A stretch of DNA of 64,000 nucleotides from Telopea speciosissima (lineage: Eukaryota > Streptophyta > Magnoliopsida > Proteales > Proteaceae): contig NC_057919.1 of assembly GCF_018873765.1 (NCBI RefSeq), positions 67,698,984 to 67,762,983 on the forward strand, given 5' to 3'. Of this stretch, positions 9,609 through 21,286 are shown in pieces (within the stretch, counting starts at the first letter, position 1; every line of letters begins with the position of its first letter). Below the pieces are notes generated by a model. That model ran no database searches and was not told the DNA's origin. It was given only the letters and a program-made list of their open reading frames with translations. Both the position numbers and the translations under genes were made by a program.

Positions 9609-12600
9609 TTGTGAGCGTCAAAGGAGAGAGACCAATTCTGGGTGCATGGTGGAGTTCCACACATCTTCTTGCTTGATTCCCTGCTCTGCTCTGTTCTTCT
9701 GTGTTCTCACCTCACTCCATCTCTCTCTACTTTTACTCTTTGTTTTTGTAAATTACATTATTGGGGGTGATTTGGGTCTTGAAGTCTCCACATTTGGGTG
9801 GGAGATACATCTCATTGACATGTACTGATGAACTAAATGAACATTTGCAATTTAATCGATCCATTACATGACATATCCATCATAATGATGCCATTCATGA
9901 TGGAGGGTAGTTTAGTCATACCTCATATTACATAACTCAACTTGGAAACAGGTATATGATGCAACAATTTTTTACCTTAAATCTTCTCGATCCTCTTTCT
10001 TTAACACCTTATCCTAGAGGCCATATTGTACTTTAATAAGCTCGTTCTCTTATTTTTTTTTTTTCATTTATTGAAATAAAGGTTGAGTTTTCCTTCACTC
10101 TTTCACCATGGGATCGATAGCATTGAGAGAATAGTTTTGACCTCGTAAATAGTGGTGGAAGTGTAATCATGATCCAAGAGTCGATCTAATCCCTCACTCG
10201 GTCCTATGGAGAAGGAATTCTTCCTATTCTATGGTCGAAGGAAAAATACACGTCGTATATATTTTCAAGTATTGAAATAAACTACCAAAATGGATCGGAG
10301 AGTAAATTTAAGATTAAGAGTTGAGACTACTAAAGTTGGAATTTCTCAATCACCTCCTTGAATGGTTGTCATTAGATGTTGTAGAGCAAGCATAGTCCAC
10401 AAGTCTATGAGGTCAAAGCTTAATGTAATGCTAAACTCCAGAAAGGACTTGTCATCAGTTATTGAAAAGAAAAAAGATTATCAAAAAAGAAAGGCTTCTT
10501 ATCCTCCTCCAGAGCTCCAAGGCTCCACACTCCCAAAGTAAAACTCTACTATCAAATGTGATCGGAGGCACATCCATATTATAGTGCTTTTGGCTATTGT
10601 TTAAAAGACTTTTTTTTACCTCATCTAAATGCAAAAAAATAAATAAATAAATAGAAAGAAATACTACCATACAACATAAGGATATACATGGTTCGGTAAG
10701 GTGCCTACGTTAACGGAGAGATGAGAGCAATTTTACTAGCAATGGAGAAAAGGGTTATAAGATTTCTTTCTCACGTCTTTCTGTGTTTACAAAGAGTTCC
10801 CCGTAACCCTAATAACCCTCGTAACTCTTAACAATTAATTGTGAGGAACAAAGAGATTAAATTTTCAACAGCACCCCCATTTGAAGTGCTCAAATGGAGG
10901 ACCCTTGAGATAATTTAATAAAAATGCCAGATGAACTATATAGCTCTTCAAGGAATGTCTTATTTTAGTTGAAGTTGAGATCAGTTAATAGTTTGGCTTA
11001 AGCTTCACTCAATTTGGGCCTTGTCTCTTGTCACATGGTATTCTTTTTGCTCTTGGTCATTGTTTTTGAGTTTTGTTAAATGTCCCCCTCAAAATGCCCA
11101 TTTGTCCAAATACATCCTTACAATTTTACAATTTACACATGTCCTTTACTTTCAAAACATTGTAATACTTTAGTCCAGTCCGTTAGTCTGGGACATTAGA
11201 CGTTAGTTTTAGACTTTCAGGGAATTTAATGACCAAAATGCCCTTGTGACAAAAATCACAAAAATTAAAAAGAGTAAAGTGACCAAATTGCCCTCATCTT
11301 CCCCAAATCGTTTAGGGTCAGTTTCAAACCCTAAACGATTTGTGGACGATGAACCCTAAAATCAATGAATCTATCATGGCTCTTGCCACGTTGGTTGATG
11401 ATCTGCAACCTCCAGCGAAAAGGTTCTCTTGCCATGTTGGTTAATGACATATCATCCCCTCACATGAGAAGGGTGTGCAGAAAAAATAATGGAAGAGAGG
11501 CCCATGACCTAATTTCCCACAGATCAATACGGATCGACCATTATGGTAAGGAAATCTCTTTTTTTATTTTTTTGAAAAAAAAAATGATGTTTTGGTCTGG
11601 TATCGATCCGATATAGTCGTATCAGTATCGGTATTCATGGTTTTAGGTATAAATTTGGTATCGGTTGTATCGACATTGGCTGGTACTAATACCCATCCCT
11701 GAAACGGTACTGATGATGAATAAAAATATATTAAAAAAATCTAACATCGATTTTTTAGGGCAAAACATTCTGTATACCAATATGAGTGATACTTTGTACA
11801 ATGTCGGCATTGCCACCACCGATACTGATGCCAATACCATTATCTATATCCATGATCCAGATTCCGGAGACCACTAAGGACAGATGGTAAAGTTCTTGTT
11901 TTTGTTCTTTTTTTTTTTCGTAAAAGCACTTTATTTAGACAATGTGAAAGCTCATGGCTGAAGGATACATAAATCCAATAAACCATGGATCAGAAAGATA
12001 AGGGCATGCCAACATAATCCCACAACCATCCAACCCTACAAGGAATCACCGTTTTAGAAATTGGTATCGGATTGCTTATATCGACCAATTTGTATCAACG
12101 ACAGCTATGACCAATATTGATACTTGACTGATATGGATCGGCCGATACTATACATATGCGGGCTTCTTTTTTCTATTTCTTTTTTTGAAAAATACTATTC
12201 TAATCTGAAATAGATATATCAATATGTCCCAACTCCCAACACGGTTCATGTATATTGGTATCGATATTGACATCAACTGCGATCGATACTATGAAATCCA
12301 TTCACCAGATAATTAACTGCTACAATCATGATTTGAAGAATTGATATTGAATCAGTTGATTCGTATCAGGATAAACAGGGACCGATCCCGAGTCAATGAT
12401 CGATATTTGAATATTTGATACAGATCAAAGGTAAAATAGTATAAAAAAATCATTTTTTAATAAACTCAAGAGAAAATCAGTTCTATACAGGTCAATCCGA
12501 ATCCATATTGGCCTATACGTACCCGATACCAATTCATAAATTCCTAGCAATAATACCAAGACATCCCTAACCCCACAAAAGCCAAGAGGGTATATTGTGT

Positions 12601-13271
12601 TAAATTAAACGTTGAAAAAAAAAAAACAATAGACACCGGAGCCATGGTTTGAGGTTTCGGGTTTTACTAGTTGCCGATACCAATATTGATACCGTATCGG
12701 ATTTTAGTAGGACCAATGCAGTATCCTCATTATCCTATTAACAAATAATAAGAATGATAACTAATATTGAAATCACAAAATGAATGTTCAACAAATTTTA
12801 CAGTGATTAAAAAGGAGATTAATGGAGATACTCCAAATGAAGGGGGTAGAAGTAGAATCTCTATAAGGAGAATGGACTCCTCAATGTATAGGTCAACTTA
12901 TAACTCAATCAACTTAGCGCCTAAACTTACTAATCCATGTTTGGGATTGGGTACTTGTTATTAAATTGTTTGCGCATCATATTGCATATCATACTTCCCT
13001 TAGAGTGCCATTACATGAAATTTGAGGTTTGCTATGGGCCTAACTTCTTTCCAAATTCCCCCATGGTCTGACCCTATCTTAACTACGAACCATGGCATGC
13101 TACCGGTAGAAGAAGAAAGCTGGATCAATGTTTTACATGTTTTTTCCCACTACATTGGGGAGATGGTAATGGAGTTCTGAAAATCCAATACCTAATTTGT
13201 TGACAGAGAGGTGAGAACTTTGCCAAGAATTACAAAAAAGTATAAATCCATTTGGGGAACCCTGGAAAAAA
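9609..13271. other. Gene-poor intergenic DNA
   Basis: No gene seen. The first ~250 bases are probably the resistance gene's 3' UTR. From about 11590 to 12720 the DNA is dominated by degenerate words such as 'tatcggtatcg', 'ttgatactgat' and 'gatccatattgg' on both strands, the same vocabulary as 2341-2960. I see no termini or target duplications for this stretch. Confidence 0.5.
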
Positions 13272-14438
13272 TCATCTGGAAGAGACTGGGTTCAGGGTTC
13301 GAGCAAAACCGTTCATGGCACCATAACTCTTTGAACTAAATCCCAGACATCCCAGCAGTCCTTGCCTGTATGGCAAGAATGTTTTCTTCTTCATCTCCTC
13401 CGCCTGGGCTCTGTTTGTCGTGTAATGCAGCTCGTGAGCTGACGGAGGGATTCTGCGCTTACCAACACCGTTGGCGGGTTTTCCTGCTGCGACCGTTTTC
13501 TTAGCGGGAACCTGGGGAGTTCGTTTTGGTTTCTGAGTTTCCGTCATTGGGACCGACGGAGGTTTCTTGTCTTTGACGGCGGGAGAAAAGGAGAGGGAAT
13601 ACCAGAACTTCTCCTTACCGTTCCCTCTGCCTTCGCTTTTGCTTCGGTAGAGCAAATCCTTCAAGAAGATCCATCTCTTGGAGTTCCTCCCTGAAGATGA
13701 AGCAGACACGGAAGGCGTCGTTCCCGTCGATGGCGTTTCGTCCTGTTTACGGTCAGGATCTTCCGAATCTAGATCACACCCACTGGTCTCTTGCTCTTCT
13801 TCATCCTCGTGCCACCCAAACAGGGGATTTCTCAGGGGAGAGAGAGATCTTGTCCTCCTATGTAGAGATCTGTTGCGTAGCCTCGCATCTCTCCCTCGCA
13901 TCATCAACTCCTCGCGTTTCTCGAACTCCAGCTCTGCCGCATCTTTGCAATCCTCGTAATCTTCGTCACCTTCCAGATCCAACAAGGGAGCTAAGATTTG
14001 AGGCCTCTGCAAATGAGACGAAAGTTTCATCGGGCGGATCTGACCATTAAGAAACAATTCATCGGCAGAAATCATGGAAGCAGCAGAACTCGAAGTGTTG
14101 GAAGGAAACCTTGCGGAAAATTCAAACTCAAAGGAACCAGAAACAGAGGGATCGTTGGAAGAAAAGGTGAATGCGGAAGCAGACGTAGAAGAAGAAGAAG
14201 GCGATGTAGAGAGAACGAAGTGCAGAGGACTCGCGGGAGCGCTGAAAAAGTAGCCGTCGGGAACGCGACCTGGACTAGAAGGAGCACTCATATAAGGAGT
14301 AGAACAAGTGCTGTCGATCTCTTCACTGAGGCGGTGGTGAGTTTGGTCGGAATCGAAAGTATCGCCACCGTTAGGGCTTCCAAAGTCTGGTTCGGAGGCG
14401 TGCCTTTGCTCGCCACTGCCAGAGTTTCCGACCACCAT
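13272..14438 (-). CDS. DUF1645 family protein
   Basis: A 388-residue intronless protein. The ATG at 14438 gives MVVGNSGSGEQRHASEPDFG; the frame is open further upstream but crosses a (CT/AG)n tract (about 14441-14459) that is more likely 5' leader. Hallmarks are CSTPYMSAPSSPGR followed by GYFFSAPASPLHFVLS near residues 48-75, and the basic core KRWIFLKDLLYRSKSEGR near residue 255. Both are typical of DUF1645, plant proteins of poorly known role sometimes linked to stress response. The rest is Ser/Pro-rich and probably disordered, with an acidic stretch near residue 200. No introns or frame breaks. The stop is TGA at 13272-13274. Confidence 0.9.
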   Translation of the reverse strand: MVVGNSGSGEQRHASEPDFGSPNGGDTFDSDQTHHRLSEEIDSTCSTPYMSAPSSPGRVPDGYFFSAPASPLHFVLSTSPSSSSTSASAFTFSSNDPSVSGSFEFEFSARFPSNTSSSAASMISADELFLNGQIRPMKLSSHLQRPQILAPLLDLEGDEDYEDCKDAAELEFEKREELMMRGRDARLRNRSLHRRTRSLSPLRNPLFGWHEDEEEQETSGCDLDSEDPDRKQDETPSTGTTPSVSASSSGRNSKRWIFLKDLLYRSKSEGRGNGKEKFWYSLSFSPAVKDKKPPSVPMTETQKPKRTPQVPAKKTVAAGKPANGVGKRRIPPSAHELHYTTNRAQAEEMKKKTFLPYRQGLLGCLGFSSKSYGAMNGFARTLNPVSSR

Positions 14439-14604
14439 CTTTCTCTCTCTCTCTCTCTGGCTCTGAACGATGATAACTGCGTAGCTAGGGAAGCCTGGAA
14501 GGATAGAACAGGAGGAGATTACTATAAAATGCCCTTGCATAATTCTATATATTTCGTCAATGCCACTAACGTTTTCCTTAACTCATGTCTCGATAATATT
14601 TTAG

Positions 14605-14828
14605 AAAAATTACATGATTAGCTACTTTTGGGTTTTCATTTATAAAACTGTACATTCGAGAAGGCAATGACTGGGGTAAAATGTCTAAAAAAGTAAGTGA
14701 GGGAGGGAAAGACATTATTTTATCCAGTTTTATAAATCTTAACTTGTTTTTATCTATTTTTGTTAACTCAAACATACAGTGGATAGTTTTATAAATGAAA
14801 ACCCAAAAATAGCTAATCATGTAATTTT
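14605..14828. mobile_element. MITE with ~45-bp terminal inverted repeats
   Basis: 'aaaattacatgattagcta' followed by 'gggttttcatttataaaact' at about 14605-14649 is mirrored at 14785-14828 as the reverse complement with one or two mismatches. The total is about 224 bp with no coding capacity. The target duplication is uncertain. It lies about 170 bp upstream of the DUF1645 ATG, in its promoter. Confidence 0.8.
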
Positions 14829-15840
14829 CCCTAATATATATATATTTGGTAAGAAGTCTCGATAAGTTGTTTGTTTCCTTTTGTTTTTACACGGAATTCA
14901 TTCCATTGTGCCAAAGAAAAACATGGAATTCATTCCGAAGAGTGATCGTAATACCCTTTATCTGTTTCACTGCATATTGACCAAACTATCCTTAATCTTA
15001 TATTTTAACAATTTTTATTTTTATTTTTTGGGTAAAATTTCTTAACATTTGACACTTTCAAACTTTAAGGTCTAATGATTCAAAATGGCTCAAGTACATC
15101 TAGTTTAGTGGCCAACTAACCATTCTATTGTAAACTCTAATATATATCAACAAATTTGAAGTTTCAACAAAAATATAATTGGTCTAGTGGAATAATAAGC
15201 TTTAGAAAAACATTGCAATTTAAAAATGGGAAAAGATTAGTCACCCAGCCAAAGTGCCGATCATGTGTCTCCGTCAGTTCCTCTCTCTCCTCCTATGTTC
15301 AGCCTTGTGATTGGTGTATTCGTTAGTTTATCGAATGTTGGTAGCATACCTAACTCTCTTTCTTTAAAAATATTTATTAAAATTAAATGACTAAATTTTA
15401 CCATTGAAAATATGAATACATAAAAAAAAATTTATTGAATTTTAGCCTCAAATTTGAGTGTATGACAAATCAAACACTCCTTAATGTCTAACGGATAAAA
15501 TTACTAAGAACACTCTTCCATGTGATACAAGCCATTCTTTGATAGTGAGGCAAGATCCCATTCTCGTACGTTCGGTGGGACCACACAAGCATGGTGGATG
15601 CCATTTGGGCGGCTCACACCCTTTCTCGTACGTTCTAACCCTTTGAAAGTCATCCATTAAAGCTTTTGTGAGATGTACCCTCCAACAAAAAGTTTTTCAT
15701 TACAATATCTAATATAAATTGGTGTAGAAGTTGAAATATGAATTGATTCACTACCATTGGGCCCTTGGCATGTAAGATAGGTGATCTTTATATTTGAATA
15801 CATCCTCCAATGATAAATAAAATAAGGGAATTGAAAAAAA

Positions 15841-15975
15841 TCTCTACTTGGTGGTGTTTCCTACACCCTCTCATAGAGCACCATGAAATGACATCTTTGC
15901 ACCCTAGGTAGATACCCAGGCGTGCTCCCCCATTGGTCCAAACGCTTGTGTAGAGACCATGTGACCAAGTAGAGA
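15841..15975. mobile_element. Foldback MITE, family 'tctctacttggt' (copy 1)
   Basis: Begins 'tctctacttggt' and ends with its reverse complement 'accaagtagaga'. Internal words 'acaccctctca' and 'gatacccaggcgtgctc' recur in inverse order in the copy at about 54806-54971, which confirms a family. About 135 bp. Confidence 0.75.
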
Positions 15976-16257
15976 TATCTTGCCCATATAATAAATAGCT
16001 ATTGGAGTTTTTTTTTTTTTGAATAAAATGTTGCGTATGTCAACGCTTGGTTGTGTCTGTCTCTCTCTTCTCGTCTTATGAAATGACATAGCTTAACTCT
16101 ATTGTGGGAGGAAAGAGATAGACATAAGGAGACGTTAGTGTATGCTATGCAACCAGACAGAGAACTCAAACCCTAAAATAAAATATTATATGGTTGTTAG
16201 TTGTTTGTGGTCCCAATCCAAAGGTCTATGAAAATAAAAAAACATGGGTTTTAGATT

Positions 16258-16428
16258 GTTAAATGATCGCATTCTAGGCGTGACTCCAACACCTAGACAC
16301 AGTAAGTGCCTAATCGCTTGTACCCATGAAAAGGTGAAAATCCCATGGGACAAGATGTTCACTTCCAAGGTGGTTAGACGATAATGTGTCTAGGCCAGGG
16401 AGCCACATCTAGAGTGCGATCGGTTAAC
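16258..16428. mobile_element. Foldback element, family 'gttaaatgatcgcattctag'
   Basis: The left arm 'gttaaatgatcgcattctag...cctagacaca' and the right arm 'tgtgtctagg...ctagagtgcgatcggttaac' pair imperfectly over about 45 bp. No coding capacity. Confidence 0.7.
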
Positions 16429-17205
16429 GTTCTTTTTCCCATAAAAAAATTTGAAAAAAAGTTTATAAATGATGCGTTTGTTCACTAGTATGTCTACACG
16501 TAAATGAGTTAATGGTACAACTGTTTATCACCAAAGTGGTGAATTCAGAAGTTGTAACTTCTTTTGATTGGTCAGTTTTGTTTCCCAAAGTTATTTTAAG
16601 GCAAGGTTTATAAGGGTAATTCAATATAAATTGAAAATGACTTATCATTATGTTTTTATTGTCTTATTTATCACCAAAAAAAAAAACTATATTATTCCAA
16701 AAAAAGCAAAAAGGTAAAATTACAAATTTTTTTCACCAACTTTAATTAGACAAGATTTTTCTAAAAATGAAAAAGGGAAACCAAAACTTAAGTGAAGTTA
16801 TTTTGGGTAATTCAGAGCTTTGCTTTTGTCTATGAGATATGAAATTATGAATGGAAGAGAGAATGTCTAGGGATGGGTAAGAGCGGGAAAAATGGGGGTG
16901 ATCGAATAGGATTCAAATCATTCAACAGGAGTTTTGGCAGACGAGACGAGAAAAGACTTTCGAGACTTTCAGACATTTGAGAAAAGATGATGTCACTTCT
17001 CCGATAATATATGTAACAACAACAACTAATGATTTGGACTTTTGTGGTGGGATGAAGACGTGGTGGCACGTGTCTCTCCATCCCGAGTTCAACTACTAAG
17101 TACTTGATTAATAAAAGCAAAGTAGTAATCTTCTGGCGGTGTGGCTCAAAATACCCTCCTTCTTCCTTAATAACGTACTATTAAATTAGGAAAAAAGATC
17201 TCAGT

Positions 17206-17341
17206 CCGGGAGTGTGGCCTGCGCCAGCACTCCCATGAGTTTATCTCTTTCTTCCTCATGTGAAAAGACATCTCTGCCCCTTTATTTTAAGGAGGAGAGC
17301 GATAGACACATGGGAGTGCTGGCGTAGGCCACACTCCCGAC
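17206..17341. mobile_element. Foldback element with ~31-bp arms
   Basis: The left arm 'cgggagtgtggcctgcgcca' plus 'gcactcccatg' pairs with the right arm 'catgggagtgctggcg' plus 'taggccacactcccg' with only a couple of mismatches. The centre mentions the same 'tctctttctt...catgtgaaaagaca' words seen near 37290. Confidence 0.8.
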
Positions 17342-17609
17342 AGAAAACTGCTTCCCATTAAACTATTAATAAGATGAAAAATCCTCTCCAATTCCGTAAT
17401 AAAAATGTAGTGATGTGCAAAATTCAGGATTGAGAGCTCAACACCTGGCAAGCACAATATCTAACGGTGCCAATTCCATGATTTGTAACATAATCAAGAA
17501 AGTCTAAGGGTATTACCAACATGTGCCTAGTGCAGTTGGTGAATCGTGGTGAACTTCATATGCATGTTCACCAAGAAGAAATATACCTACTCAAATGGAT
17601 TTTTACATG

Positions 17610-17730
17610 CGAAGGAACAATTTAGCGCGTCTCTAGGGAGCCCAGCACGCCCAGGGGGCATCCAACAATTGAGCTGTGTTGCACACATCTCGATGCACTA
17701 GGCTCCCTGGAGACGATCCTAATCCGCGAA
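17610..17730. mobile_element. Foldback element, family 'ctctccagggagc' (copy 1)
   Basis: 'cgtctctagggagcccagcacgcccag...ggcatccaacaattgagctgtg' with a closing arm 'ggctccctggagacg'. The same words, better preserved, occur at 35260-35405. Confidence 0.65.
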
Positions 17731-18544
17731 GGAATTACTAGGTGTTACTTCTTTTGGTATGGGGGACCCACGTCGTTTAATGTTGTTATATCTGGATTTT
17801 GGAAATCTGACGGTAGAGAAATTCAGTTAACCAAAAAAACCAAATTTGAAATGGTGTAGGTAAGCATAACAACCAATTCAGCGTCTACTTCCCACCAACC
17901 CAACAGCGGCCCAGCCCAGCCCAGCTGCACGTCGTGATTGTGTTTTTTTTTTTTTTTTTTTTTGGAGACAGGAGGGGTATCCGACCGTGATTGTGTTTTT
18001 CTTACTTACATGGTTGCACGTTGCAGCGTGACGACTGGCACCGTCACAAAACTTTTATTAGAATATGATAAGGTAACCGTATTATAATTAGGACCATAAA
18101 TGGATAATCGAAAATTTGAATTCGATTTACATCGGTATTGGTTTAGAGATATTCGGGAAAAAAAAAATCCAATACTTTAATAAAAATTAAGTAAATAATG
18201 ATCTTGAGGGTTTTTGAGGATTCAATAGGTTCTAGAGTATGAGGAGAAGAGAATCACGATCTAAGAGATATGGATTGAAAGTGAATTGTATCTGCTAGGG
18301 GAAAGAAGGTCCAGGTTACTCTACTTATGTAGGCGGATAGTCGAAAATCCGAATTCAATCCGCATCTGAATCCGTTTAGAGGTATTCGTATTCGACCAGG
18401 GAATATCTGGATCCAATCACATCCGATTAGTATCCAATCCATTTACAAGCCTAATTATAATCCTCTTAGAAGTTATTTAGTACAATCATGGGCCCTACGA
18501 TATCTCATGGATGAGTCATTATCGTCTATGGTTTCCTGACCGGT

Positions 18545-18658
18545 GTGGTTCCCTAGTTCCTCTCACAAGAGGGGGGTGGGACCCACCCGGGCAACTGACC
18601 AAACACTCTACCCAGGTGGGGTCCACCCTCCTCTTGTGAGAGGAACTAAGGAACCGCA
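18545..18658. mobile_element. Foldback element with ~40-bp arms
   Basis: 'gtggttccctagttcctctcacaagagg' on the left pairs with 'cctcttgtgagaggaactaaggaaccgc' on the right; 'gggtgggacccacc' and 'ggtggggtccaccc' continue the pairing inward. About 114 bp, non-coding. Confidence 0.8.
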
Positions 18659-19304
18659 TAGGAAAAAAATTCCTCATGGATAGGTGAACTCTTACAACAC
18701 TGTGTGCAGTTTTGCACTTGTAATTTTTGGGATCTAGAAAAGAATCACATTATCTTACCTTACAAAATTGAATAAAGTAACTTAATCGGATAGACAAACA
18801 CAAAGATATATTTCAGACATTTTATTACTGTGGGATTGCTAAACGAATCAGATAATGATGATACGGATACTATCACATTCATACCTGATTAGTTTTCGAA
18901 TGGATTCGGACGGATACGAATGCAGATGGATTTTCCAATATCCGTTGACAAGGAACATTATCGCCTCATGGTCAGGATTTACAGGCTGCCGGCGTGGGAA
19001 GAAATCTCCCACGTCAGGACAATTTGCCTTATTGGGGACATTAAAATTTGAAAACAAATTTACCAGTTACCATAAGGAGTTTGGAAAGAGTAACAGAGCA
19101 AAAGCCCACCATACCGAAGCTTTCTGGATCTTGATTTAAAATAAGCCCATTTAAAGACGGACCAAGATCCTCTGCAGCGAATCCAGAGCATTACACAGTA
19201 ACACAGAAAACTGTGATTAAAGAATCAAAACAAGGTCCCCAACTGGGAGATACATGAAGAATACACTTACATTGGAGTTGAACGATAACCCACCCTTTGA
19301 ATAG

Positions 19305-21246
19305 TTATCCAAATATTAGGTCTGTAACAACTTCATCAACCAATGAACTTAATAACTCCCTCTCCAGCTCTACTCCCACTTCAAATGCCTCAATTTCAAA
19401 ATCAAGCCATCTTCCATACTGACTGCTCATGTCCTTGTCTACAAGTTCATCCACCATCCAATCTCCCATACTTGTCCACCCTGAGATCTCGTTGCAAACT
19501 TCCTCTGCTAACCAACCCTTCCTCCGCACCATTGCCACCCCATTTGCCCATGTTCTGTAGCCCCCACCCGCATACCGCCTACATCTTAAATCTAAACTTT
19601 CACTAACACAATCAAATACCATCTTCCGCCTCGGTGCACAACCTCTCTCTCCCTCACTTCTCAACCCAGGTTTCTCATTCTCCAATTGGTAAAAGAGATG
19701 GGGGTTTATGATCTCACGAACCCGCCCCAACGTGTAATCGCTGAACATTAATTCTACATTGCATAATATCTCCCTCACATATTCCAATTCCCATTTCTCT
19801 GATTGGGCACTGCCTGAAACACTGAATGAGGTTTTAAGTTTTACACCTCTCTTCCCAGTAGAAGTGGAGCAGGCTGAATCAGATAACTCTGCCTCAACTT
19901 CCATTGGTTGAATTTTTCCCGGATGACTCAAACCAATCACTTCATGAGCTTGAACAGAACACCGCTTGCTGCCTGGAAAAGGAAGAAAGAGGGTTATGTT
20001 ACTAGGATAATAAAATTGAGTTGCATGTAGGCAGGAAACCCAAATTAATAATAGTAGTAACAATAACGGATGGGGAGTGATCCAGAAATTAGCACATGCG
20101 TCAATGAGTTGAAAACATTCAGATACAATTCCATGTGGATTCACACCAGTATACCATAAGACTCATTTTACATGGCTCTTAGACAGCTTGTTCAGACTTA
20201 ACCATGTGCATTCTGAAATCAATTTCTAGAATAGAATTGCAGTTCTTACCAGTGCTACTCTCACTGTCCACGCTATCTGAATAACTGCAACTTTCATTTG
20301 AGAAAGACGGATCAAGAACAGAAGCTGGACTGGGATGTCGACAATCACTTTCTGTCCCAGGTTCACTGTTGCCACTGCTCCACTTGCTCATGGCTTCCCC
20401 TTCCTGAAAATGGTAAGAATTTGACCAAAATGCATCACGTTAAGCTTTTGCTTATGTATACAACTTTTTTGTTTTGGGGAGGAGGGGGAATAAATTACAA
20501 CATAATAAACATGTAAGCATTGAGCTCAGCTGGTTGAAATTACAACATAATACCATTGAGCTCATTGGCCATTAGATTTGATATTCCACCACCATGCTAT
20601 CAAATGAAAGAAAGATCTAGAGCTTGGCTCCTGGAATCTATGGTGTGGATCTTCGTCAACATATAAGTTGGTTCAGCCCCACCTCCCACTCTTTCTTTTT
20701 CCTTGGTTTAAAAATCAGCAAAGAAAAGGTGAATACTTGTGAGACGATACAGAGGTCCTTGGTTGGCATCTAAATCCATTCGTTTGACCTCTTCACTTGG
20801 GTTTACCTTCGTATCCTTAATCTTATATATTACTCTGCTCCTTGGTTGGCAACTGTAATGTCTTGCAAGTTGGTCCATGGTGCATTTGGGGGGAAGCAAA
20901 CAGCAGAATTATCCTCATGATCCTGGCTACTCACATTATCCAGGAGTAGTCAATGAAAGTCTATTTTCCACTGATCTTCTCATAGTTGTGTAGCTAGATG
21001 GGGCCCATGTAACCATCAAAACTGAGCTCTGAAGGCTGTTATTAAATAAGCTGGGACTGATAAGGATTGGCTTACTGTTAAGTAATAATTCAGGGTGAGT
21101 TAGCCAAGCACACTCTGCTGATTGAAGAATATGACTCTAAAAGTTTTCATTTGAAAAGATATATTGATGGACACTAAACATAGATGTAGAAACTAATATC
21201 ATTTTAAACAGATGTGTTTAAAAAAATATATGTAATTTCCCATTGT

Positions 21247-21286
<40 letters not shown>

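Larger units (their letters stand above)
14829..19304. other. Intergenic DNA with several foldback elements, no gene seen
   Basis: AT-rich DNA without a credible coding region. It holds the foldback elements listed separately (15841, 16258, 17206, 17610, 18545), a poly-T run at 17941-17963, and 'ggatccgaatccgtttaga'-type degenerate words at 18080-18450 and 18840-18960. The last 160 bases are probably the 3' UTR of the TRM-type gene. Confidence 0.5.

Noticed and set aside
13998-14621. Plus-strand open frame opposite the DUF1645 gene
   Set aside because: No domain and a composition expected from antisense of a Ser/Pro-rich gene; the minus strand has the family motifs.
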